In this document: one piece after another, positions 1 to 5,732 of the stretch
Layout: each line of letters starts with the position of its first letter
How positions within the stretch are numbered: the first letter of the stretch is position 1
NCBI GenBank assembly: GCA_020446285.1
Contig: JAGREZ010000510.1
Span: 2,721 to 10,308 of the forward strand
DNA from: Geminicoccaceae bacterium
GTDB taxonomy: Bacteria; Pseudomonadota; Alphaproteobacteria; Geminicoccales; Geminicoccaceae
Direction of reading: 5' to 3'
Length of the DNA stretch: 7,588 bases
Made by a program: the position numbers and the translations under genes
Notes under the pieces: generated by a model
What the model saw: only the letters and a program-made list of their open reading frames with translations
What the model was told of the DNA's origin: nothing
The model's database searches: none

Positions 1-1496
1 TGAACGAGCTCGTTGCCCTCCTCGAGAATGTCGCTGTCGGGCAAGCCGCCGGTGGCGACGAGGACGATGTCGGGATCGAGTGCGACGATCTCGTCGGCTT
101 CGGCATAGACATTGGTGCGCAGATCGACGCCGAGCCGCTCGCATTCGGCCACCCGCCAGTCGACGATGCCGATGAGCTCGCTGCGTCGCCTGTGCCGTGC
201 CGCCAGCAGGATCTGTCCGCCGGGCCGGTCGGCGGCTTCCAGCAGCACCACCTCATGCCCGCGCTCGCCACAGACGCGCGCGGCCTCGAGGCCGGCGGGG
301 CCGGCGCCGGCGATGACGATGCGTCGTTTCACCCCGTTCGACCGTTCGATGACCTGCGGGATGCTCGCCTCGCGGCCGGTGGCCGGATTGTGGATGCAGA
401 GCGCCTCATGTCCTTCGTAGATCCGGTCGAGGCAGTAGGTGGCGCCAACGCAGGGGCGGATGCGTTCCTCGATGCCGGCCCTGATCTTGTTGACGATATG
501 CGGATCGGCGATATGCGCGCGGGTCATGCCGACCATGTCCAGCTTGCCCTCGGCGATGGCATGGCGGGCGGTGGCGACATCGCCGATCTTCGCGGCGTGG
601 AAGACCGGGAATTTCGTCAGCGCGCGCACCTCGCCGGAAAAATCGAGATGCGGGGCGGAGCGCTGGCCGGCAACCGGGATGACGTCGGCAAGGGCGGCGT
701 CGGTATCTATATGGCCGCGGATGAGGTTGAGGAAATCGACATGGCCGGAGGCGACGAGACGCCGGGCGATCTCGATGCCATCCTCGCGGCTGAGCCCCTT
801 GTCCCAGTCCTCGTCGGCGACCATGCGGATGCCGACGATGAACTCCCGGCCGACCGCCTTGCGGATCGAATCCAGCACGGTCATGGTAAAGCGCAGGCGA
901 TTGTCGAGGCTGCCGTTCCACTCGTCGTCGCGGCGGTTGGTGGCAGGCGACCAGAAGCCGTCGAGCAGGTGGCCATAGGCCTCGATCTCGATGCCATCGA
1001 GCCCCGCTTCCCTCATGCGCGCGGCGGCGCTGGCATAGTCGGCGGCGATGCGCTCGAGGTCCCAGTCCTCGGCCTCCTTGGGAAAGGCGCGGTGAGCGGG
1101 CTCGCGGACGGGCGACGCGGCGAGCACCGGCAGCCAGTCGCCCTTGTTCCAGCCGGTCCGGCGGCCGAGATGGGTGAGCTGGATCATGACCGCCGCACCA
1201 TGCTCGTGGCAGCTGTCCGCCAGTTCCCGCATCCAGCCGACGATCTCGTCGCGCCAGGCATGCAGGTTGCCGAAGGCGGGCGGACTGTCGGGCGAGACCA
1301 GCGCCGAGCCCGCCGTCATGGTGAGCGCGATCCCGCCCTTCGCCTTTTCGGCGTGATAGAGGCGGTAGCGCTCCTTCGGCATGCCGTCCTCGGAATAGGC
1401 CGGCTCGTGCGCGGTGGAGAGGATGCGGTTGCGCAGGGTGAGATGCCTGAGCTGGTAGGGCTGGAGGAGCGGGTCCCTGCTGTCGGTCATGATCAT
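1..1496 (-). CDS. FMN/FAD NADH:flavin oxidoreductase (OYE-like, N-methylproline demethylase-like), 3' end missing
   Basis: This gene is cut by the left edge after 498 codons. Residues about 9-340 read as an Old-Yellow-Enzyme TIM barrel binding FMN, with the family block SPATNRRDDEWNGSLDNR. A cysteine cluster for an iron-sulphur centre follows (C349, C355, C367). Then comes a Rossmann FAD/NAD domain with GAGPAGLE at 397-404, the acidic strand end LLEAADRPGGQ at 418-428 and ATGG at 481-484. This is the layout of 2,4-dienoyl-CoA reductase, trimethylamine dehydrogenase and related demethylases, normally about 650-690 aa. The barrel motif EAYGHLLDGFWSP resembles, from memory, rhizobial N-methylproline (stachydrine) and dimethylglycine demethylases more than enoate reductases. 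An N-demethylase role is therefore inferred, and the substrate is unknown. The start at 1496 follows GGGAG by 4 nt; an in-frame ATG at 1490 is nearly as good. It lies 106 nt downstream of the glycosylase gene on the same strand. No signal peptide is seen, so it is probably cytosolic. Confidence 0.9.
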   Translation of the reverse strand, partial: MIMTDSRDPLLQPYQLRHLTLRNRILSTAHEPAYSEDGMPKERYRLYHAEKAKGGIALTMTAGSALVSPDSPPAFGNLHAWRDEIVGWMRELADSCHEHGAAVMIQLTHLGRRTGWNKGDWLPVLAASPVREPAHRAFPKEAEDWDLERIAADYASAAARMREAGLDGIEIEAYGHLLDGFWSPATNRRDDEWNGSLDNRLRFTMTVLDSIRKAVGREFIVGIRMVADEDWDKGLSREDGIEIARRLVASGHVDFLNLIRGHIDTDAALADVIPVAGQRSAPHLDFSGEVRALTKFPVFHAAKIGDVATARHAIAEGKLDMVGMTRAHIADPHIVNKIRAGIEERIRPCVGATYCLDRIYEGHEALCIHNPATGREASIPQVIERSNGVKRRIVIAGAGPAGLEAARVCGERGHEVVLLEAADRPGGQILLAARHRRRSELIGIVDWRVAECERLGVDLRTNVYAEADEIVALDPDIVLVATGGLPDSDILEEGNELV

Positions 1497-1602
1497 CGAT
1501 CTCCCGTCGGGCATTCCGGCATGCCACGATGCTGGCAGGTTAGTCCGAAGGTTCGTCCTCCACCATGCCCGCAGGCGACGTGTCGTGTCGCTTGGGCGGA
1601 TA
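1497..1602 (-). promoter_or_regulatory. 106-nt leader region between glycosylase gene and OYE-like gene
   Basis: This is the only real gap within the leftward block. It holds two short inverted repeats: GCGAC-N7-GTCGC at 1575-1591 and GGCAT-N6-ATGCC at 1510-1525. The second contains the perfect palindrome GGCATGCC at 1518-1525. The first lies 12 nt past the upstream stop codon but has no following T-run on the minus strand, so it is not a convincing intrinsic terminator. A good -35/-10 pair is not obvious. The gap length allows either a separate promoter for the OYE-like gene or simple operon read-through. A GGGAG ribosome-binding site at 1501-1505 precedes the ATG at 1496. Confidence 0.35.
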
Positions 1603-2793
1603 TCACGGAATTTCACCGAAGGCGCCGTCGTCGAAGGTGACGTGTTCGCAGCCGGCAAGACGCCGGATCCGGTTCAGTTCGGCGTCGAGCGCGCGGCGGC
1701 GGCCTGCCGACAGGCGTATGCGGGGCTCCAGCCAGAGGCGACGCACGGCGAGGCTGTCCTCCACCCGTTTCATGTCGATGCGCCCGACGAGCCGTGTTCC
1801 CTCCAGCAGCGGAAACACATAATAGCCGTAGCGCCGTTGCGCCTCGGGCACGAAGACCTCGATGCGATAGTCGAATCCGAAAATGCGTTCGAGGCGCTTG
1901 CGGTCGCGGATCAGCGGATCGAACGGGCTCAGCACGCGCAGGCGCGGTGGCGGTTCGGGAAGATCGCCGAGGCGCTCGAACATGCGGGTGGGCATGAGGC
2001 AGGGGCGCCGGTTTCCGCTCCCCGCTTCCTCGACCTCCACCTCGACGAGGTCGCCCGCATGACCAGCGCACCAGTCCTTTGCCTCGGCGATGCCGATACT
2101 GTCCCAGAAGCCGGCGAGATCGGACGGTGCGACGAACCCCATGCGCTCGATGGCGCTCGATGCCGCCCAGTCGATCATCTCGCTCTCGCTGGCTTCATCG
2201 ACATGCGCGGGAATGACCCGTTCGCCCAGATCGTACACCTTTTGGAAACCCTCGCGCCGGGTGACGGCGAGGCGGCCCGTGCGCCAGAGGAATTCGAGCG
2301 CGGTCTTGGACGGGTGCCAGTCCCACCAGCCGGTGGAACCGTTGCCTTTCTCGGTCCGCAGGTCGCGCGACATGACCGGGCCATGCTCGCGGACATGATC
2401 GAGCACACGTTCCAGCTGATCCTCGAACGGCCGGTCGCGCCACTTGCGCCAGCGTTCGAGCAACCGCCGTTCCTCGCGCCTGTGGCGTGGAAACCAGTAG
2501 CGGCGAAAGGCCATGGGGATGAGCGAGGCGTCGTGCGTCCAGTCCTCGAACAGACTGCGCCTTTCCTCGTGGAGCCGGCGCAGGAGGTCCGGAGCGTAGG
2601 TCTCGTTGCGCGCGAAGAGAATCATGTGGTGCGCGCGGGCCACCGTGTTGATGCTGTCGAGCTGGACGAAGCCGATACGCTCGATGAGCCGTTCGAGCCC
2701 GTCCGCATCGAGTCGCTGCCGTGGAGGATCGCTCAGGCCGTAGAGATCGAGCAGGACGAGCCGGGCGGTGGCATTGTCGATGCGGGGCTTCAA
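1603..2793 (-). CDS. ycaQ: YcaQ/AlkX-like winged-helix DNA glycosylase (HTH_42 family)
   Basis: This 396-aa protein belongs to the HTH_42 (formerly DUF1006) superfamily of DNA glycosylases. Members include Streptomyces AlkZ and E. coli YcaQ/AlkX, which remove N-alkylated purines and unhook interstrand crosslinks. The catalytic Gln-hydrophobic-Asp signature is visible as Q44-L45-D46 in GFVQLDSINTVARAHH. The QxD form points to the YcaQ/AlkX branch rather than the QxQ AlkZ branch. Other family blocks are the W-rich stretch FEDWTHDASLIPM and the C-terminal LSPFDPLIRDRKRLERIFGFDY and GRIDMK. Length is close to the family norm of about 400 aa. The start is TTG at 2793, whose TTGA overlaps the stop of the upstream dehydrogenase. 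No in-frame ATG occurs before the codon for Met57, which would remove the catalytic residues. Translation is probably coupled to the upstream gene. The protein is expected to be cytosolic or nucleoid-associated and has no evident link to sugar catabolism. Confidence 0.9.
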   Translation of the reverse strand: MKPRIDNATARLVLLDLYGLSDPPRQRLDADGLERLIERIGFVQLDSINTVARAHHMILFARNETYAPDLLRRLHEERRSLFEDWTHDASLIPMAFRRYWFPRHRREERRLLERWRKWRDRPFEDQLERVLDHVREHGPVMSRDLRTEKGNGSTGWWDWHPSKTALEFLWRTGRLAVTRREGFQKVYDLGERVIPAHVDEASESEMIDWAASSAIERMGFVAPSDLAGFWDSIGIAEAKDWCAGHAGDLVEVEVEEAGSGNRRPCLMPTRMFERLGDLPEPPPRLRVLSPFDPLIRDRKRLERIFGFDYRIEVFVPEAQRRYGYYVFPLLEGTRLVGRIDMKRVEDSLAVRRLWLEPRIRLSAGRRRALDAELNRIRRLAGCEHVTFDDGAFGEIP

Positions 2794-3713
2794 CCCGTCC
2801 GGCCGGACTTGTGCGGGGTGAGGGCCGCGACCGTGTGGCGGTGGGCGGGTGCGTCCAGCCCGTGCACCCTCGCCAGACGCACGACAGCACCCGAGAGCCA
2901 GTCGAGCTCGAGCGGCTTGCCTTCATTGAGATCATGCGCCATCGAGGCGATCATCTCCGCCGGCACTCCGTCGATATTGGCGAGCACCTCCGCTTCGAAA
3001 CCGTCCCTGATGGCGATACCGCCGGCACGGGCGACGCGGGCTGTTTCGCCGATCAGTTCCTCGATCCAGCGCCGGCTCTCCTCGTTTCCGCGCAACCGGC
3101 CGATGGCACTGCGGCTGGTTGCCGTCGCCGCGCTCATGGTGGAAAGAAAGACGAACTTTTCCCAGATCGCGAGTGCTATATCCCCGCTCGCGGTGAAATC
3201 CATGCCGTCGACGGTCATGAGTTCCGTGATCCGCTCCAGCCGGTCGCTCCTGCCGCCATCGAGCTCGCCGATGTCGATCCGCGAGAACCGCCCGACCTGA
3301 CGGATATGTCCCGGCCGTTCGATCGCCGCCGAGATGCGGGCGACACCGCCCATCACCCGATCGCGTCCGAATGCCTCCACCAGCATGGCCTCGGCGTCGA
3401 CCCCGTTCTGCAGCGAGATGAACACGGTATCGCTGCCGGTCAGCGGGTGAAGCTGTTCGATGACGCCCGCCGTATCGCCAAGCTTGACCGCGACGAGGAC
3501 GAGGTCCGCCGATCCGGCATCGGCCGGCGAGGCGACGACCCGAACATCGCGCAGATGCAGGTCGCCGCGCGGGCTCTCGATGAAAAGCCCTTCGCTCTCC
3601 ATGGCTTCCCGGTGCCTGCCGCGCGCGACGAATGTCACCTTGCGGCCCGCTGCCGCAAGCCGCGCACCGAAATAGCCGCCGACACCTCCCGCCCCGATCA
3701 TGAGGATATTCAT
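2790..3713 (-). CDS. 2-dehydropantoate 2-reductase family NAD(P)H dehydrogenase (ApbA/PanE-like)
   Basis: This 307-aa protein has the two-domain ketopantoate-reductase layout. The N-terminal Rossmann fold carries GAGGVGG (G7, G9, G12) for NAD(P)H and the LQNGVD motif with N103. A helical C-terminal domain carries the WEKF catalytic lysine K186 and the acidic residue E269 in KPLELDWLSG. The family reduces ketopantoate to pantoate for CoA synthesis, but many members act on other 2-keto acids. After K186, the positions of E. coli PanE Asn180 and Asn184 are Leu190 and Ser194. True PanE activity is therefore doubtful, and I give no symbol. The ATG at 3713 is chosen because AAGGGG sits 6 nt upstream and the glycine motif begins at residue 7. 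An upstream GTG at 3728 would overlap that ribosome-binding site. It is the first gene of the leftward block, divergent from apnL, and its stop overlaps the TTG start of the glycosylase gene by 4 nt. Confidence 0.9.
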   Translation of the reverse strand: MNILMIGAGGVGGYFGARLAAAGRKVTFVARGRHREAMESEGLFIESPRGDLHLRDVRVVASPADAGSADLVLVAVKLGDTAGVIEQLHPLTGSDTVFISLQNGVDAEAMLVEAFGRDRVMGGVARISAAIERPGHIRQVGRFSRIDIGELDGGRSDRLERITELMTVDGMDFTASGDIALAIWEKFVFLSTMSAATATSRSAIGRLRGNEESRRWIEELIGETARVARAGGIAIRDGFEAEVLANIDGVPAEMIASMAHDLNEGKPLELDWLSGAVVRLARVHGLDAPAHRHTVAALTPHKSGRTG

Positions 3714-3778
3714 TCCACGCCCCTTCACGCAGCCCTGCTGCTGTTGCTATTCTCCCGGACAAGAAGAGCAGATCGCGG

Positions 3779-3797
3779 CATGTCGTCAACATGTCGT
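3779..3797. promoter_or_regulatory. Candidate operator: CATGT-N5-ACATG palindrome with overlapping 11-bp direct repeat
   Basis: CATGTCGTCAACATG at 3779-3793 is an inverted repeat with 5-bp arms and a 5-bp centre. The octamer CATGTCGT also occurs twice as a direct repeat, at 3779-3786 and 3790-3797. That places the copies 11 bp apart, on the same DNA face. Such a pattern fits a dimeric sugar-responsive repressor or activator site, but no regulator gene is in the window and the regulator family cannot be named. Confidence 0.4.
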
Positions 3798-3815
3798 GGA
3801 ATCCGCCGTTCATGC

Positions 3816-3823
3816 AGGGGAGG
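3816..3823 (+). promoter_or_regulatory. Ribosome-binding site deciding the apnL-like start
   Basis: AGGGGAGG is a strong purine-rich Shine-Dalgarno sequence followed by two adjacent ATG codons, at 3825 and 3828. The spacing is 1 nt to the first and 4 nt to the second, so 3828 is favoured. It also shows that the long open frame extending far upstream of here is not translated as part of this protein. Confidence 0.7.
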
Positions 3824-3827
3824 CATG

Positions 3828-5732
3828 ATGAGCGTTTCAGAATCCATCGCCCGGGTCGGTACCGATGTCGCCGGGGCCGAGGTCGAGACATTCAGGATCG
3901 GGCCGCTCGCGTTCACGCTCGATCGGGGTGCTGTCCGTCATGTGCGCTATCACGGTGCGGAGGCCATTCGCGGGATCGACTATCTCGTTCGCGACGAAAA
4001 CTGGGCGACGCCGCCCGCGCGACTGACCGGACATTCCGTCGAGCGTGACGATGACCGGGTGCGTATCGCCTTCAGTGCCTCGGTCGCGGCGCCGTCGATC
4101 CGCTACGAATGGGACACGGTCATCGAGGCGACGGGCGAGGGGCTCGTCTTCACTGTCGTCGGACGGGCGCTCGAGGCATTCAGGACGAACCGCACGGGCT
4201 TTACCATCCTGCATCCGATCGAAGGCGTCGCCGGTGCTCCGGTGACAGTCGAGCATACCGACGGGACGATCGAGGAAACGCGGTTTCCCCGCCTCATCAG
4301 TCCGGGCCAGCCGATCTTCGCCATCCGCGCGCTGACGCATTCGCCGGCGCCCGGACTTTCCTGCACCTGCCGCATGGAGGCGGAGCTGCCGCACGATCCC
4401 GCCGGCAAGTATGAGATGGAGGATCAGCGCAACTGGACGGACGCATCGTACAAGACCTATGTCGCCTCGCTGCTCGATCCCTGGCCCTACACGCTGGAGC
4501 CCGGACGCTCCTTCACCCAGCGCATCACCCTTTCCTTCGAGGGCGAGACGGCGGGAAGCGGATCGACCGACGGCACCGCGCCGGTGAGGCGGAGATTGCC
4601 GCAATTCGGGCTCGGGGTCATGCCGCGGCAGGCCGGACATGCCCTTTCTCGTGCGGGCGACATTCCACGGGTCGACTGGCTCGCCGTCTATCTCGGGCTC
4701 GACGACGGCGATGCCCGCGAGCGGCTCGTCGACTATCGAAAGCTCGCCGAAGCGACAGGCGCATCGATCCAGCTCGAACTGGAACTGCCGCTCGCTTCGC
4801 CGCCGGCTGACGAACTCGCCCGGGCAGCCGCTTTCTGCAAGGCTGCGAGGCTCGAGCCGGCCATCGTCCTTCCCTGTCCGACCGCCTATCTCAAGAGCGT
4901 GCAGCCGGTCGGCCCGTGGCCCAATGTTCCCGATCTCGGGCATATCTACAATCAGGCGCGCCGGGCCTTCCCGAAGGCCCGGATCGCGGGTGGCATGCTG
5001 TCCTATTTTACCGAACTCAACCGCAAGCGCCCGCCCGCTGCCACCGTCGATATCGTCAGTCATACCACCACCGCCATCGTCCATGCCGGCGACGATCTCT
5101 CGGTGATGGAAACGCTCGAGGCCCTGCCGCAGGTCGCCGCCAGCGTTCATGGCTTTGCCGGCGGCAAGACCGTGCGTGTGGGCCCGTCGGCCATCGGAAT
5201 GCGCCATAATCCCTACGGTGCGACGCTCATCGACAATCCGGGCAATGACCGTTTCGCCATGGCCGCCGCCGATCCGCGCCAGCGCGGACTGTTCGCCGCC
5301 GCCTGGTCCGTGGGCTATGTAGCGGCCCTGCTGGAGAGCGACATCGAGGCACTCATTCTCAACCATGTCAGCGGACCGCTCGGCGTGATCCACGATCCGG
5401 CATTGCGCCCGGCACCCTGGTTCGAGGGGCGGGCAGGGGATCTCGTCTATCCGGTGTATCATGTGATGCGCTGGTTCGCCGGACGCTCCGGCATCGATGC
5501 CGCCGTGCACAGGCACGAGGGGAGCTGCATCGGGATCCGCACGGATCGCGGCTCGATCATCGCCAATATCGGTCAGGTGCCTGTCGGGCTGCCCGTCGAA
5601 GCGAAGGGACGCATGAGCATTCTCGATGTCGCTTCGTTCGAGGCCGCCTGCGCCGATCCGGCCTGGCTCGATCATGCGTGCATGACCGGCGACAGGCTCG
5701 ATGCACTTTCCGTGGCGTTCTTCCATGACTGA
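3828..5732 (+). CDS. apnL: D-apionate lactonase-like protein
   Basis: This 634-aa protein matches, from memory, the D-apionate lactonase (ApnL) family, which hydrolyses D-apionolactone to D-apionate in bacterial D-apiose catabolism. Signature stretches are MEDQRNWTDASYKTY (197-211), GGMLSYFTELNRKRPP (388-403), SHTTTAIVHAGDDLSV (411-426), GPSAIGMRHNPYG (452-464), DPRQRGL (482-488) and YPVYHVMR (541-548). Length agrees with the roughly 630-aa family. By pattern, residues about 1-245 look like a beta-rich N-terminal domain, about 255-535 like an alpha/beta barrel-like middle part, and the remainder like a small C-terminal domain; these boundaries are inferred. No signal peptide or membrane segment is seen, so it should be cytosolic. 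The start at 3828 follows AGGGGAGG; the adjacent ATG at 3825 is too close. It leads a rightward operon, and its last codons overlap the next gene by 8 nt. The neighbouring ApsD-like dehydrogenase supports the assignment. Activity on a related branched aldonolactone remains possible. Confidence 0.85.
   Translation: MSVSESIARVGTDVAGAEVETFRIGPLAFTLDRGAVRHVRYHGAEAIRGIDYLVRDENWATPPARLTGHSVERDDDRVRIAFSASVAAPSIRYEWDTVIEATGEGLVFTVVGRALEAFRTNRTGFTILHPIEGVAGAPVTVEHTDGTIEETRFPRLISPGQPIFAIRALTHSPAPGLSCTCRMEAELPHDPAGKYEMEDQRNWTDASYKTYVASLLDPWPYTLEPGRSFTQRITLSFEGETAGSGSTDGTAPVRRRLPQFGLGVMPRQAGHALSRAGDIPRVDWLAVYLGLDDGDARERLVDYRKLAEATGASIQLELELPLASPPADELARAAAFCKAARLEPAIVLPCPTAYLKSVQPVGPWPNVPDLGHIYNQARRAFPKARIAGGMLSYFTELNRKRPPAATVDIVSHTTTAIVHAGDDLSVMETLEALPQVAASVHGFAGGKTVRVGPSAIGMRHNPYGATLIDNPGNDRFAMAAADPRQRGLFAAAWSVGYVAALLESDIEALILNHVSGPLGVIHDPALRPAPWFEGRAGDLVYPVYHVMRWFAGRSGIDAAVHRHEGSCIGIRTDRGSIIANIGQVPVGLPVEAKGRMSILDVASFEAACADPAWLDHACMTGDRLDALSVAFFHD

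Larger units (their letters stand above)
3714..3827. promoter_or_regulatory. Divergent promoter/operator region between dehydrogenase and apnL-like operons
   Basis: About 114 nt separate the two divergent starts, so promoters for both blocks should lie here. On the minus strand, TTGACG (3785-3790) matches a -35 box, but no strong -10 follows at 16-18 nt. On the plus strand, TTCACG (3724-3729), a 17-nt spacer and CTATTC (3747-3752) form a weak alphaproteobacterial-type promoter candidate. The repeat cluster at 3779-3797 overlaps the minus-strand -35 candidate and would lie just downstream of the plus-strand one. It is therefore well placed to control both directions. The promoter boxes are guesses; the repeats are directly visible. 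Confidence 0.4.

Noticed and set aside
1575..1591. Hairpin after the glycosylase stop as an intrinsic terminator
   Set aside because: It has only 5-bp arms with a 7-nt loop and no T-run on the minus strand.
192..1640. 482-codon plus-strand open frame
   Set aside because: It is antisense to the OYE-like gene, whose minus-strand translation has continuous FMN, Fe-S and FAD/NAD motifs.
1489..3300. 603-codon plus-strand open frame
   Set aside because: It spans antisense across two minus-strand genes with clear family motifs and crosses their boundary. Its translation shows no recognisable domain.
3714..3728. GTG start at 3728 for the ketopantoate-reductase-like gene
   Set aside because: It would overlap the AAGGGG ribosome-binding site of the ATG at 3713 and add five residues not expected before the Rossmann strand.
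3729..3738. GCAG-CC-CTGC inverted repeat near the dehydrogenase start
   Set aside because: The arms are only 4 bp, expected by chance in GC-rich DNA.
2721..3827. Upstream extension of the apnL-like frame to a 1003-aa protein
   Set aside because: It runs antisense through the dehydrogenase gene. The strong Shine-Dalgarno at 3816-3823 and the family N-terminus place the start at 3828.
5701..5724. Earlier ATG for the first Gfo/Idh/MocA gene
   Set aside because: It would add eight residues before the usual start of the Rossmann strand and deepen the overlap with apnL. The ATG at 5725 fits the paralogue's N-terminus.
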